Assembly (NCBI GenBank): GCA_026770575.1
Contig: MU657173.1
Coordinates: 715,564 to 779,563, forward strand
Length of the DNA stretch: 64,000 nucleotides
Origin: Pelagophyceae sp. CCMP2097
Lineage: Eukaryota; Sar; Pelagophyceae
Direction of reading: 5' to 3'
Positions 22,301 through 34,700 of the stretch are shown piece after piece. The stretch's first letter is position 1. Every line of letters starts with the position of its first letter. Below the pieces are notes generated by a model, which saw nothing but the letters and a program-made list of their open reading frames with translations, had not been told where the DNA came from and searched no databases. Position numbers and translations under genes: made by a program.

Positions 22301-23795
22301 CGGCCACGTCGCTTTGCAGCTCGTGGCGTCGGCGGAGGAGCTCGGCGCGGCGCTGAAAAGGGCCACGGCGAAGTACGCCTCCGCGGCGGCGGCGGCCACC
22401 GTGTCTTCGGCAGACGACGAGGACCTGGACAAGGAGCTCGGCGCGGGCGCGGAGCAGAGCGACGCGGACCACGACATGCGCATCCAGCGTTTGGTGGAGT
22501 GCGACGTGGTGAGCGAAAAAGGTGTCATTGGGACGTACGGCGCCATCGTGGCGAAAGTCGTCTCCGACGCTCTCCCTCGCCGGGAAAACGACACCACGCT
22601 CCACGTCCCGCGCGAGTTGCACTGCGCCGCCGTCCTCTGCTTGGCGAAGCTCGCCTGCGTCTCGCGCAAGTTTTGCGATGAACACTTGGCGCTCTTGGTG
22701 ACGACACTTGCAAGGGCCGAGCTGCCGGAAGCGCGCGTCAACGTCGCGGTGGCCATCGGCGACCTCGCCGCGAGGCAGCCAAACTCCGTCGAGCCCTGGA
22801 CGGAGCACATCTACCAGGCGCTCCGCGATTCCGTGCGTCTTTCTTTGTCAAGGGGTGAAAAACCACCTGATCCAAGAAAGAAGGGGGCTAGTTGGAAGGG
22901 GCCTTGTCTGTTCCAAAGGGGCTTGCCCGGAGACGCGCTCTAGGCGTCTTCGGTGCGCAAGTCGATCTTGGCGACGCTGGCGCACCTGGCGCTGAACGAC
23001 ATGATCAAGGCCAAGGGTGGGGGTGTGGCCGAGGTCGCGCTGAGGATTGTCGACGAGGACCCCGTCATCCAACGGCGCGCGAGGCATTTCTTCGACGAAC
23101 TTTCCAAAAAGCAGACGGCGTCGCACTCCCCGGTCTACAACCTCCTCCCGGACGTCATCTCCAGGCTCTCGGTGGCGCGCAAGCCGAGCCAGGACGAAGC
23201 GCTGACGACTGAAGACTTCCAGAAGATCATGGCCTTCCTCCTCAAGTTTGTAGACAAAGACAAGCACGTCGAGTCTCTCGCGGAAAAGCTGTGCCACCGA
23301 ATCGCGGGCACCCGAGCCGACGACGACGGCGTCGTGGCGAATGCCAAGGGCGGCGGCGCGGACGACGGGCAGGCCCGGGCGAACCGCGACTTTGCCTTTT
23401 GCCTGTCCAAGCTCGCTTTGGGAGACAAGGGCGCGCGCAAGCTCGCCGAGTTGTTGCCTTTGTATAAAGATGCCTTGCTGGACGCGGACGTGTTTGCCGT
23501 CTTTTCGACGATCGCTTTAAAAGCCCAAAAGGCGCCAAAGGAGGGCGACGCCTCCAACGCCTTTGCAAACGAGTGGCTCAACAAGCTGCAGGCGCACCAT
23601 GAGGGCCGCGCCGCCGACGACGACGCGGCCCCCGCCGATGCCGCGCCGCAAACGGCCAAGAAAGCCACCAAACGCATCCCGCGCAAAAAGGCCGCGGCCC
23701 GGCGCAAAAACGTCTCCGACGACGACGACGACGACGACGAAAATGTGCCCGTCAAGTCGAGCCGCAAGCCGAGCCGCGCGAGGGCCGCCGCCTGA
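19347..23795 (+). CDS. Condensin complex subunit 1 (CAP-D2)
   Basis: HEAT-repeat subunit of condensin I, acting in mitotic chromosome compaction with SMC2/SMC4. Exon 1 (19347-19466) reads MGFTIPVHLGDLELGS, like the conserved CAP-D2 N-terminus. Introns seen are 19467-19547, 20765-20826, 21224-21285, 21384-21479, 21613-21686 and 22833-22943, and one more probably lies between 19650 and 19800. Joined text includes CERLRDKSVLPRKHALVLL, CLAHNPYGPTL and, after the last intron, the cnd1 signature LALNDMIKAKGGGVAEVALR, IVDEDPVIQRRARHFFDELS and VYNLLPDVISRL. The tail is basic with a D8 run (VSDDDDDDDENVPVK). Predicted length is near 1250 residues, in line with the family. The 62-nt intron at 20765 starts exactly where the first long frame meets its stop. 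Confidence 0.9.
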
Positions 23796-24182
23796 GCCGC
23801 ACAAAACCCTGTGTACCCCAACCCCAGTGGACCCCAGAGGGCGAACCGACATGAGGCGTCTTCGGACCCCCTCGTAAGCGATCACAGATCGACCCCTTGA
23901 CCGACGACCCCATATGTGATTCGCCCAACTCGGTTGATCCAGGACGCGCCATTCGAAGAAGAGGACTTCCATCATCGAGGCCGACCCCTTTCGCGCGTCG
24001 CCATGGAGGCGCCGAGGTGGAGAGGCCCGGCCTGCGCCCTTTCTTCAAAGGGAGCGCTGCAAAGGGATCCCCGGGCAGCGCAGCGTGCTCTCTTCTCACC
24101 CGTGTATGATATTCACACCCATGTATTTAAGTAGTTCCTCGACCGCGTCGGCCCCGCTCCGCCTCGCGGGCGAGTCGGCGGG
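23796..24182. other. Convergent intergenic region
   Basis: This lies between the condensin stop and the Rab stop, two convergent 3' ends. Nothing is recognised apart from short frames without domains. Confidence 0.4.
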
Positions 24183-25356
24183 CTAGCAGCAGCCCTTCTT
24201 CTTGTCCTTGGCCCCGCCCAGCGCGATCTTCTGCCCCGCGCCGGGCGCGCTCCCCGCCTCGCCGGCGGCCACGTTCTTGCGGTTCATGAGGCGGTAGATT
24301 TCCGTGAGGATGTTCTGGAAGGCGGTGTCGACGCCCGAGGCGTCGAGGGCGGAGGTTTCGATGAAAGCGAGGTTGTGCTGTTCTGCAAAAGCCATCGCTT
24401 CTTCCGTAGAAACGACGCGCAAATGGCGCAAATCGGACTTGTTGCCGACGAGCATGACGACGATGTTCGCCTCGGCGTGGTCGCGGAGTTCCTTCAACCA
24501 TCGCTCGACGTTCTCGAAAGTGACGTGTTTCGTGATGTCGTACACCAACAAGGCCCCCACGGCCCCTCGATAATAAGCAGACGTAATCGCGCGGTACCGC
24601 TCCTGCCCGGCGGTGTCCCAGATCTGCGCCTTGATCGTCTTGCCTTCGGCGACCTGAAAAAAGGCTGGGCTGCGAATACGCACCGCTCACGGCATCGAGA
24701 TCCAGCAGCCTCCCTCCATCCAGAAAAGCCGCTGTTCGTGGACGACGTATTTTCCCTGGCGTGCAAGTCTTCCCCCGGGCGTGCCTCGGGCCTCAGCGCT
24801 GCCGCGCTCGCCCGTATACGGTTTGCCGACGCTTGTCCCCGACGCCGCTCAAAACGATCGACTTTGTCGCAAACTCGACGCCAATCGTCGACTTGGACTC
24901 CAAGTTGAACTCGTTGCGCGTGAATCGCGACAGCAGGTTGGACTTGCTACAGGGGACGAGGCGTCGAGACCGCCTGCGGCAGCAGGCCGCAAGACCCCTT
25001 TTGGACCCAAATAGGTCCTCAAAGAGGGTGCGCGGTTCTGCCGCTCGCGGGACGGGGCGGCCACGGCCCGCGCCAGAGGCTTTCAAACGAGCGCACGCAG
25101 CCACGGCCCAGAGGCCCCAGATTCCTCCACGGGACCGTGTCCCTGCTTTCTATATCGGCTCGGTCCTTGGCGTCATCGACGCTGAGAGTTCACCCGACGC
25201 CCGAGTCGCCGATCAGCACGACCTTGAACAGGTAGTCGTACCTATATCGCGTTCGGGGTTGGAACAGTTGCGGAGACGAGCGGGATCCCCGGGTTTCCGG
25301 AATTTCGTCCAACGCCCGGAGCCGCCGCCCACGCGGGTCTCGGTGCTCTCGCCCAT
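24183..25356 (-). CDS. Rab11-type small GTPase
   Basis: Exons are (25356?)-25194, 24946-24856 and 24653-24183. Joined text gives [19 protein letters not shown] (P-loop), [54 protein letters not shown] and [18 protein letters not shown], ending KKKGCC for geranylgeranylation. The effector region and switch II match Rab11/RabA, which directs recycling-endosome and post-Golgi traffic. The 247-nt and 202-nt introns are long for this window, and the GTTTTG donor at 24855 is weak. The start is unresolved: an ATG at 25356 ([11 protein letters not shown]) is plausible but needs one more intron before YDYLFK. Confidence 0.9.
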
Positions 25357-25651
25357 CGCGCGGGGCCCCGCCCGCGTGGAGGGCGTGTATACGGCGCTGG
25401 GCCGCGCTCGTCATCAGGCCTGGCCATTTTTTTTTCCCACGCCCAAAGTTGGGCCAAACGAGAAGGGCCGTTGAGCCGAGCCGTTTGGAAATTTCCACGG
25501 GGCCCTGGGGGCCTTGTCCACCGGGGAGGCGTGGCGAAAGCGAGGGAGTGCGCATATAGAAGAAGGGTGGATCTGAAGCAAGCAAGAAGAAGAGGCTGTG
25601 TGGCAGCCTCGATATTAGTTGCAGGTACAAAGTCCCAATTGGGGACCCCTG

Positions 25652-27579
25652 CTATGCGACGACGGCGGGCTCCTTCGCCTTGGCGAAGTACGCGTCCGCC
25701 TCGGACTTGAGGCGCGGCGACTGCGCCACGATCTCGTCGGCGACCATGAGGCCCGACTTGGTCGCGCCTTCCATGGAATCGAGGTAGTCTTGGTACCTAC
25801 GCCGCGCGGGTTCACCTTTTGAGCGGCCCGCCCCCACGGCGTTGGACTCCCCAAAGCGGACGCTGCCCGCTACGTGAACGCGCCGGCGAGGAAGAAGTTG
25901 GAGACGGGCGTGGCCTGGGCCGGGCGGAACTTGTCTTGGCCGGGTTTTTCGCGGTAGAGCGACTGTCCGAGCTTGACCACGCTGGACCAGGTGCACTTCA
26001 AGTGCACCGAAGAAGGGAAGAGCTTGTGCAGTTGGTCCAGAGCGTCCTTGATGATCTGCTCCTCGGAGCGTTGAAAAGCGCGCGAGTCGAAGACGGCCTG
26101 AATTAGAGACCCTTCCCCGTCCTTGTAGTACTCCCCGGGCGACACCAGAGCCATGTCCGCAAAGCAGGAGAACTCGGCGTCCGCGGAATATAAGAGGTTG
26201 TCGATGCCCCCCGCCTTGCCGTCGGACTGATCGCCCGATAAGTCCTTCATTCGGTCGTCGTCTTGCATCTCCGTCACCCACCCGTCGAACCGGAGCTGCA
26301 CCGTCGCAATGGGCACGCAGTCCAAATTGTAAATCTTGTCGAACTGGTCGTATTTGCGGAAGTTTTCCGGTAAGAGCTTTTTGATGCCCGGCACGTCCAC
26401 CGCGGCGACGACGACGTCGAATTCGCGGACTTCCTTCTCACCGGAAATCTCCAGGCCGCGCACGCGCGTCGGCCGGCCCTCGGCGTCGACGTCGTGGACC
26501 AAGTCGCGCACGGCCGACCGGAGGTTGACCTTGACGCCTCTGTCATCGAGGTACTTCAAAATCGGGTCGTGCAGATACGTCTGAGGGGACCCGTCCAGCA
26601 TTCGAAGCACGGAAGCTTCCGTGCGGATGGCGAAGAGCATGAAGATGGTGAGCATTGCGCGCGCGGAAATCTCGTCGCAGTCGATGAAACCGAGCGCGTA
26701 CGCGATGGGGTTCCACATTCGATCAATGGACCCGCGCGAACCGCCCTTGCCCATGAACCACTGCGTAAACGTCTTGTCGTCCAGCTCGCGCACCATGTCC
26801 ATGCCGCCGTCAAAGTCGAACAAAGCGCGCACGATGGGAGAAGTGCCCAGAGCCAGGGCGTTTGCCAGCTTGTCGTACGTCCCGAGCTGCGCAGTCTTCG
26901 CAAACGCCTGCAGGCCGGAGATGGGCGCCCCGATGGGGAAACGGAAGTCCAGCTCGCCGATGCCTATTCGAAGAGTTGGTGCACGGGTCGGTGCTGCTTC
27001 GTCGCTTACCGCCTCCGTTGTTGATGAACGTGTGCGTGTGCTCCTTCAGCCTCAACTTGTCAAAGGACCCGGTGCGCTCCATGATGCCAAATAAATTGTA
27101 GTAGCAGCCGAAGAAGACGTGCAGGCCCATCTCAATGTGGTTGCCGTCCTTGTCCTTCCACGAAGAAACCTTGCCGCCCACAAACGGGCGCACTTCAAAG
27201 ATCTCCACGTCGTGGCCGGCCTACGCGCGTCGGTGGCGTGGTGCTACACAAGGAAGCGGGGCTTCAGGGTGGGCCCCTTCTCCAGAGGAACGCGCTCCAC
27301 GCTCTTGAGTAAACGTACGTCGGCCAAGTCCATCGCCGCGACCATGCCCGCCAGCCCGGCGCCGACGATGCCGATCTTCAGCTTCTCCTTGTTCTTCACG
27401 CCCGGCCCGAAGCGAGCACGGTCTCCCAAAGCTTTGTTTAAAAAGGCATCGTTACCAACTTGCTTGAATTCTTGCGGCGGCGCCGCGGCCGACATGCTGA
27501 CGGCGCGCCGCGGCGAAGTCGCGCGCAGCGCGGAAGCCCCGGAGAGGCAAAAGAGCAGCGGCACCATCGTGTTGACCAT
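25652..27579 (-). CDS. ZDS: Zeta-carotene desaturase, plastid
   Basis: Carotenoid enzyme converting zeta-carotene toward lycopene. Exons are 27579-27319, 27220-27010, 26963-25874 and 25796-25652, summing to 568 residues with consistent phases. The leader [20 protein letters not shown] is signal-peptide-like with an ASAL cleavage-like site, then a transit-like region, as in complex plastids. The FAD site is [20 protein letters not shown] joined to [20 protein letters not shown]-specific text includes [54 protein letters not shown] and [19 protein letters not shown], and the C-terminal [17 protein letters not shown] is formed across the last intron. It shares the isoprenoid route with IspD at 53.5 kb. 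Confidence 0.95.
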
Positions 27580-28166
27580 GGCCGCAGAGCACTCGAATTG
27601 CCGGAAGAATCACGCGGCTGACCTGTTCAACGATCGCCTTCTTTGGCGAAGGTGTTCCGCAAAACGGTGCGACTTTTTCCAGGTTTCCAGGTCGCGTGGC
27701 GTGCTGTGCGACGACGACGGCGCCGACAACGCCGTCGTGTGCGTTTGTCGGCTGCTGTGCAAAAAGCTGCGACGCTTCCGCACCCTCCCGTCGCAGCACC
27801 GCGGCTCCCGAAGGCTCGACTCCCGGGGGAGCGCTCAAGCCCCTGGGAGGGCCAGAGCGTCGCAGCGGCGAACTCTGCCCTCGTCCATAGGGGCCTCGGA
27901 GCCCCGGGCGCGCCCCCGGGTCCGCTCGGGGGGCATGCCGGCCGCGCGCGCCCGGTCGTGCGCCGGCGCAGCCGCGCTCGCGCTCCGCGTGTTTGAGCAG
28001 CGCGACCTGCTCACGCCCGTCCTACGGCTTGTGGCCTCGCCGAACGGCCTCTTCGTGACAAAGCACGTCGCTCGCGACGCGCGCGCCGTGGTGCTGGCCC
28101 TGCGCAAGCTCGTCTCTGGCAGGACCGCATTTCCAAGGGCACGGCGATCCTCGAGGTGCACATTTG
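27580..28166. other. Upstream of ZDS, no firm gene
   Basis: This region likely includes the ZDS promoter. Plus-strand frames are open but without domains, apart from the possible lead-in to the WD40 fragment that follows. A small frame 27696-27890 is cysteine-rich at its start but unconvincing. Confidence 0.3.
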
Positions 28167-28313
28167 CTTTGGGACGCCGAGACGGGCGCACTGCTGACGA
28201 CGCTCGAGGGGCACGCCCGCAGCGTCTTGTGCTGCGCGTTCTCGCCCGAAGGCGAGCGCGTCGTGACGTCGAGCCAAGACGGGACGGCGCGGCTCTGGAA
28301 TGTCGCGCCTTAA
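28167..28313 (+). CDS. WD40-repeat C-terminal fragment
   Basis: A single clear WD40 blade reads LWDAETGALLTTLEGHARSV, then LCCAFSPEGERVVTSS, then DGTARLWNVAP and a stop at 28313. Upstream exons giving the other blades could not be found in any frame within about 500 bp, so this is either the last exon of a gene with distant or degraded exons or a pseudogene remnant. Confidence 0.5.
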   Translation, partial: LWDAETGALLTTLEGHARSVLCCAFSPEGERVVTSSQDGTARLWNVAP

Positions 28314-29318
28314 CGTCGTCCACGCCTATGCACGTACGTCGACCACGCGCCAGCTACGCCCGCGCAGCGGCGATGACGCCCGCAGGCGGTGGTGATCTGC
28401 GGCAGCCCGAGGCTGCGGGCGAGGCACAATTTTACACGTTTGTAAGGAATTGAAAATCCATATGCCGCGCCTTCCGGCGTACGGTGCCGCGCGCATACCG
28501 TAGCCCGCGGGGGGCGCGTGCTGGAAGCTTTGGGGCTTGCGCCCTCTGCGGTAGGCTTCAGCTCGAACGCCCGCCTCAACGGAGCTGCTGCCAGTGGCAG
28601 TGGCGGTGCTGAGAGGACCCTGCGGGAGCAGGACGTTCCACCGCACGATGCAGCCTGCGCGGCTGCCTCTGCTGGAAGCGGGCGAGCCTTGTGCAGGGAG
28701 AAGCCCGCAGCGTCGTCTCTCGACGGAGTTGCAAGAAGACCCCGGACCTTTCTGTGCGCTGCCGGTATCGATCCCGCGATCACCGGTCCAGTGCATCAGC
28801 CGCATGGCCCCGCCGCGTGGCCGAGGCCTGTGTCGTGGCATCTGCCGAATCAATGCGAAGAACTGGCGCAGAGAACTGCGGACATCCTCTTCCGACACCG
28901 CCTCCGTCGAGGCGGCCCGGACATGCCCAGCACCTTCCATCCCGTAGAGGTGCTCCAGTGAATGAGCGGCGCAGGTTTGACGCCCAGATGTGGCCGAAGC
29001 GTTTCGTGAGCCTTGGCGGCGGCAAGGTTAGATCCTCTCCCAGGGCAGGCAGACGAGGGACGCGGCCGGCTCGACCGTGGGGCATACGGGTGCGCCGACC
29101 TTGTGACCTCGGGGAATAAACACCGTCCAATCCACGTGAGCCAGGGAGCCTTCCCCGGAGTTTCCGCCGCGCCCGTTTCCAGAAGAGTTCGAGTGGCGGG
29201 CCCGGCCCGGGCCGCGGTGTTAAAGTAGAGGGATCCCGAGGAGACAGCGATTGTCGTCCGCGGGGTGTTGTTGGGCGTTCTGAGACGCGGATGTATGCGA
29301 GACGCGGATGTATGCGTC
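28314..29318. other. Gene-poor stretch
   Basis: Frames are open on both strands (plus 28518-28961, minus 28326-28940) without recognisable domains. The only structured item is a 17-bp perfect tandem duplication at 29282-29298/29299-29315. Confidence 0.35.
29282..29315. repeat. 17-bp tandem duplication
   Basis: The sequence GAGACGCGGATGTATGC occurs twice, head to tail. It lies just past the stop codon of the small minus-strand exon at 29319, so it is probably 3' UTR. Confidence 0.85.
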
Positions 29319-29518
29319 CTACTCCCGCTCGTCGTCCGCGTCCTCAAAGTCCTGCGCCGTCTTGCCTTCGTCCCAGCCGCCTAAAAAGCGAATTCACCGC
29401 CGAAACGGCCTCCCGCGAAGACCGCAAAAACGCACCCGCCGGCTTGTAGAACCCCGGCGGCGCGACCCTGTTTCCGACCAGCGTCCAACTAGCGTCGAAC
29501 GGCGGAATCCGGGGCCGC
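29319..29518 (-). CDS. Small conserved-looking C-terminal exons (unknown)
   Basis: On the minus strand an exon reading PPFDASWTLVGNRVAPPGF and YKPAG joins, through an intron with GTGCGT donor and TTTTTAG acceptor (about 29391-29446), to GWDEGKTAQDFEDADDERE and a stop at 29319. The phase fits (GG across the joint). It could be a small separate protein or a C-terminal extension of the neighbour ending at 29541. A 22-nt gap with GTGAGG and TTGCAG lies between them, but the phase does not match. No family is recognised. Confidence 0.35.
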
Positions 29519-29540
29519 GTCCCTGCAAGGCAAGGGGGCC

Positions 29541-30170
29541 TCACGTCCACTCGAACTCCAAGCCCGTCTTGGGGTTGACGTAGCGCGGGGCCTCGTGGTC
29601 GCCCAGGACCGCTTCCAGGACCTTGTCCAGGTCGTCGACGTCGCACGTCACCGCCAGCACCGGCGCTTGCTCGGGGAACCTACGTTTCAGAGTCTTCGGT
29701 TTTTGCACGGGGTGGTGATGAAACGCACCGTTCGTTGGCGAGATGGAGCTTGAAAATCTCGCAGTCGCCGGGGAGTTTTTTATAAAGAAGTAAACCGTCC
29801 CCCGGCTGCGCCAGCGACGCCAGCGCCGCGGCGGCGTTTGCCGGGACGGCTTCGCCGGCGTAGGCCTGAGGTTGGAGCACGCCTGGCACGCCCTCTTTGG
29901 CGGTGCGGACGACGCCGGAGAGAAGCATGCCCTCATTCGTGTTTGGATTGATCTGGCTCCCATCCGCCCGCAGCGGCCAATCAGCCTACACTATCCATCC
30001 GATAGGCGACGCGGGTTGGAGCGATAGGCGACTCACCTTGGGGTCCTTGCGGATCCTGCGCGGCGGCATCTCGAAAGCGCGGCGCGTGGGACCCTAGTGC
30101 AGCCGGGCCCGGGTCGGAACCGCACGCTTTCGACGGTTTCGGAGAAGGGCACTCGCAAGTTCGAAAGTGC
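29541..30170 (-). CDS. Uncharacterised protein, at least four exons
   Basis: Exons are about 30170-30126, 30093-30037, 29985-29729 and 29679-29541. All joints keep phase and give LRVPFSETVES, GPTRRAFEMPPRRIRKDPK, ADWPLRADGSQINPNTNEGM, LLSGVVRTAKEGVPGVLQ, PGDGLLLYKKLPGDCEIFK and, at the C-terminus, VLAVTCDVDDLDKVLEAVL followed by YVNPKTGLEFEWT. The 5' end is not found. No motif is recognised. The consistent splicing over four exons argues it is a real gene. Confidence 0.5.
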
Positions 30171-30358
30171 TGGCGCGCATGGCGCTGCTGCAGCACCAGG
30201 ACGAGCTCGTACGAGGGCCACCCGAGCGTGCCCTCGCGCCCAATGGTACACACGGCACCGGACGCACGGGCGTTGAGCCTTTGGACCGGGGGCTGCTCCG
30301 TCTCCCGAGGGGCACCGTCGACGTTTTCGCAGCGCGCCCTGCGCCCAAAGAGCACGCT

Positions 30359-31581
30359 TTACGTCCGGTCGTCGACATGCCGGATGGGCGCCGGACTCAC
30401 GTCGACGACGAGCTTGCCTTTTGTGCGCCTCGAACGCAGCTTTTCAAACGCCTCGCAGAGACCGGCGCTTTCAAACGCCACGGCCTCGACGCGGGGCTTG
30501 AGGCCGCATGCGTCGACGAGCGCCGCCGCCTCGGCGAGCCATTCCGATGCGTGGGGCATGGTGATCCAGAAGAGTTTGAACGCCCCGCGGAACGTGTCGA
30601 CGCCGCACTTCTTAAGCCCTGCGCGGCACCATGTCAACGGCGATCCGCCGAGTACGACGTAGTTGCCTCGCCGCTTTGAAAGGAGTGCAGGGCGGATCTG
30701 GAGCATTGCGGCGTAGTCCGAATCACGCGAATCGTTTGAAGAAACGCAGTCTAAGACGACGTCGAACGGGCCGTGTACAGCGACGTCCGCCTTCAATTCT
30801 TCAAAGACTTCGCATTTCGTGTAGTCCAAGACCTTTGCCGCGCCGCAATAACGCACAAACGCCTCGTTGGCGCCTGAGCAGATGGCGGTGACTTCCGCAG
30901 AGTACTTTGCGATGGCGATTTGGACGGCGCAGTGCCCGACGCCCCCGCTCGCCCCAATGACTAGGATGCGGTCGCCGCGCCGGGCCACGGGCTCCAGAGC
31001 CTGCAGCACCGTCGTCCAAGCCAGAGGCAGAGCCGCCCCTCCTAGAGTGAGAGAAGGACACTCGGAACGGGAGTTGAGTTAGGTAGAGAGAGATATGGGT
31101 CGGGCGTATCTTCCTCTCATAGAGAAAGCGTCCCGGGGACCTTTGAAAGCGTTTTACGGACCTGGAACGTGAGCGTCTCCGGCTTTTTCGCGATTTGGTC
31201 AATTGGCGCGGCCACGACCTCGGCGAGCGAACCTTTCAGAGAGCCCCAGGCGAGCGCCGCCGGGTCGCAGGCGAGGCCGTAGACGGCTTGGTCCTTTTGG
31301 AAGCCAGAGTTTTTGGGTGCGTCAAGGACATAACCGGAAAAGTCAAACCCTGGAGTGGACCCTTCCAGGCTCTGCGCGGCCCACGCCATCGACGGGACCT
31401 TGTCGCCGAGAACGAATTTGGAATCGACGGGGTTCAAACCTGCGCAGACGACTCGGCAGACGACGGTGCCGCGGCGCAGCAGCGTTGGGGGCACCGAAAA
31501 GCGCCGTTTCCGACACTTGCCCAGGCGGACGCCGCCGGGGGCTGCGGCGTCGAAGACGGCGCAGCGCATCTCCGGCGCCAT
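30359..31581 (-). CDS. MDR-family quinone oxidoreductase
   Basis: Exons 31581-31158 and 31041-30359 sum to 368 residues. The N-terminal GroES-like fold includes MAPEMRCAVFDAAAPGG, CRVVCAGLNPVDSKFVLGD and PGFDFSGYV. The C-terminal Rossmann fold has GDRILVIGASGGVGHCAVQI, the NADPH-binding GxxGGVG pattern. The catalytic zinc cysteines of alcohol dehydrogenases are absent, which places it with zinc-independent quinone or enoyl reductases such as zeta-crystallin or RTN4IP1. The substrate cannot be read. The 116-nt intron uses a GTAAAA donor. Confidence 0.85.
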
Positions 31582-31773
31582 CTGACAGCGACGCGAGGAG
31601 AAGCACCGTCCCCGAACAACGAGGAATCCGAAACTCTTCGGGGAGACCTCGACTCCTGCGGGGTGCTCACCCGCGCCTCGCGTCGCGGTCTCTGGCTCGA
31701 GGGAGTCTCGTGCTGGAGGTCTCGAACCGCGGCGACGGGCCACGCGCAAAAGTTACAAAAGTCGGCTCAGTGT

Positions 31774-34700
31774 TCACATGTACAATCCCATGGTGTAGAT
31801 CGAACAAGGGCCCTCGGGCTTCTGCGTTGGAGGCTGCGTCGCCGGCAGTTCGCTCGCCTTTTGCCGTTTGACGGCCGCGGCGCACCCGTCGCCGGCGTCG
31901 GCGCCGCCGCGGTTCAGGCAACCTCCAACAGCCGCCGCCGCCTCGCGCGGCTCGGAGCGGTCTCGTCGGCCAGCGGGCTCGACTTGTATCTCCGGTCGCC
32001 GCCACTCGTCGTCCGCATCTCCGGCGGCGCGCTGCCGCTTCGACGCGTCCGCCGGGGGCGTGGACCGAGGCCGCGGCGAGAGGTCTAGAAGCCCTTCGAT
32101 ATTGACCGACAGTCTATAATGACCCTTGTCGTCGCGCAGCCCATCATCCAACGCCTCGCGCCGCCGCAGCGTCTCGGCGGCCGCACAACGCTGCGCCGCC
32201 ACTACCGCGCGCGCCAAAGCGACGGCGTTGTCGCGTGGCCTCAGCGACGTGCCCTCGTCGCGCGTCGGCGACGTGCCTAGAACTTCCTTCGTCGTGCCTT
32301 CGATTATCGTCGGCGCGCCCCCGTCCGTTTCGTCCGTGTCTTGCCAAGCTACGCAGTCGGCGTTTGGCGCGAGGGTGAGGGGCCTCGCGAGGAACGGCGC
32401 CGCGAGGCGGAGGCACGAGTCTTCTAAGAGGACATGTCGCGTCACCACACGCTCCCGCGCCCAGGCCGTGTAGCCCTCGCGCGCGCAGCGACACCACAGC
32501 TGCAGAGCCTTTGCGGAAACGCCGTCGAAGCGCGCCCCGCCGCCGTTTTGCCGCTTGAGCGTCCGGATCTCGACGAGCGGATCGATGAGCTGCGCGGGCC
32601 AATTGTCGACCTCACTTTCAATCGAAGATTCGACGAAGAGTTGGCGGACCTGCGTCTCGGCGAGCCACGAGTCTTGGCCTTCGCTCCAGCTGATCAGGTA
32701 GCGCGGGACACCGACTTGATTTTCAAAGGCGACTATTGTGCCGTATAACACGCCTGCACCGTGATGCCGCCGGCCCACGACGTCGCCGTCGTGGAAGGCG
32801 CGACCGTCGGCCGCAGGACCGGCGTCCTGGGGCCTCGCCGGGCCTTTGTGCACATGATCACCCGCCTTCGTTGTCGTCGCTGGCACTGCGCCGAGGTTCC
32901 GAAAGTGCGAAGGCGTGCGCGAGGCAACGCCCGGCCGCACCGCTAGGCGCTCGGCCTCGGCGCCGCCTTGAGTGCAGAGCGCCGTCGGGACGCGGACGAC
33001 GTGGCCGTAACGACTTGTCCACTTTGATGGCGGTGCATCGTTGAGCTGCCTCTCCAGCGAGGCGAGCAACGCCGGCGACTCGGCCATTGCTTGGGCGTCG
33101 TCAAAAAAAGCTGCGCCGTCGCAGACCACGCCGAGGACGACGCGCACGATTCGCTCGCGCATGAAGGGGAGGGGTCCAAATTCATCAAACTTTTCGTTTC
33201 GGTCACTGTCGTCCAAGCAGACGTCGTTCACGGACGGCGCAAAGGCAAACGAACCAAAGCCGAGCCTCTCCAGCCGCGCCTCGAGCGCGACTGCGAACGC
33301 AGCACCGACGCGACAATCGTCGAGGCCGCGCCATTCTATCGGGAGGCACAAGCGCGCGTCCGGTTGGCGCCTCGCGTCTTTGAACCAGACCAGGCCCGCC
33401 GCGCGGCAGAAATGGAGGAGATTTGAAGTCTCCGCGCCGCCGTACGCCCGGAGCACGAGGCGCGAGACGGAGATGAGGAGGTGGGCGATTTCGTCTGGAG
33501 AGACGGCTGCGCAGCCCATCTCGTCGACGAAGAAAGTGTCGGTCGACACCATGCGGCACGCCGCCTCGAGCAGCGCTCGGTGCGGCGCGTACGAATCTCC
33601 GAGTCCGTCGCCGTCCAAGGGTGTCAAAGGCGTCGTCGTATGCGGCTCGCCCTCGAGCGCTTCCACGCGGTCGAGGACCTTTCGGTTCGCAGCGAGGCGC
33701 TTCTCCACGGTCTCAGGCGCCGAAACGAAGCGCAATGGCTCTTCTGGCGCCGCGTAGACTTTTCCAAACCGCGAGAGGTGCGCTCGCGCGAGGGCGGGAG
33801 CGGACTGCGCCTCGGACTCGCCCGGAGCCGGCTCGAGCGACATGGCAAGCTCCTCGAGCTCGAGCTCCTCGAAGCGGCCTAGACGCTCCGTCTTGCTTGA
33901 GACTTGAACTGGAATCGAAGACGCGGGGAGGGGCCGTCGCAGTAAAAGACGCCAAAGAGGTCGAGGTACGTCGGCGCGGCAGTTTGGACCGTCGAGTGGA
34001 CCGTCGAGTCCACCGCGTACGACCTCTCGTGGTACATGACGACGCCGGCCGTCGGGCCTCGCATCCCGATGGGGCAAGCCGCAAAGACCGTCTCCTCGCC
34101 ACCTTGCGCGTCGTTGTCGTCGCCACGAAGTTTGGAAGAGCGGAGCCGGGCGCAGCCGAGCCTTAAACCGAAACAGACGTCGTCTGCCACGTCTTGGCCG
34201 GGCTTTCGGCGGGCTTGAAAAGCTTGGAGCCGGTCATCAATTGAATCGCCGGGCCAGTCTTCATTCCAGTTTGCGAAAGCTTCGTGCGCGATGCGCAGCC
34301 GCGTCTCCAGCGTCTGGTGGTACCCGTGCACCGGCGCGCTTTCGAGGTGCGGCGCCGCGAATGCATCTGGCATGTACGTGTGCGTCAGCCTGTGCCGCGG
34401 GAGGCGGAAGCCCATGGCTTCCAAATCCATCGCGTCCGTCGGCGGCAGGCGGTCGTGGCCCGCGGCGGAGAAGAAGATCAAAGAGTAGCGTTCTCGGTTG
34501 CCTTTGAGGGGGAGGGTGCAGTGCGGTTGGTTGCCGTTGAACTCTTGGAGCACCCCGCGGCACGGGAGGACGCCACGGTCCTGGCACCTATCTGGCGTTT
34601 CGGAGATGCGTGCGCCGCCCCGCCATGCCGATGCGTGCATCGCCACCCCGCCATGCCGATGCGTGCGTCGCCACCCCGCCATCCCAGGGCGCCGCGTTGC

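Noticed and set aside
28740..28800. Possible tRNA T-arm (GGATCGATACC) on the minus strand
   Set aside because: It matches a B-box pattern, but no acceptor stem, anticodon arm or A-box could be paired upstream.
29520..29541. 22-nt intron joining the 29541 gene to the exon at 29518
   Set aside because: GTGAGG and TTGCAG ends are present, but the reading phase does not match the downstream exon and the length is below every other intron seen.
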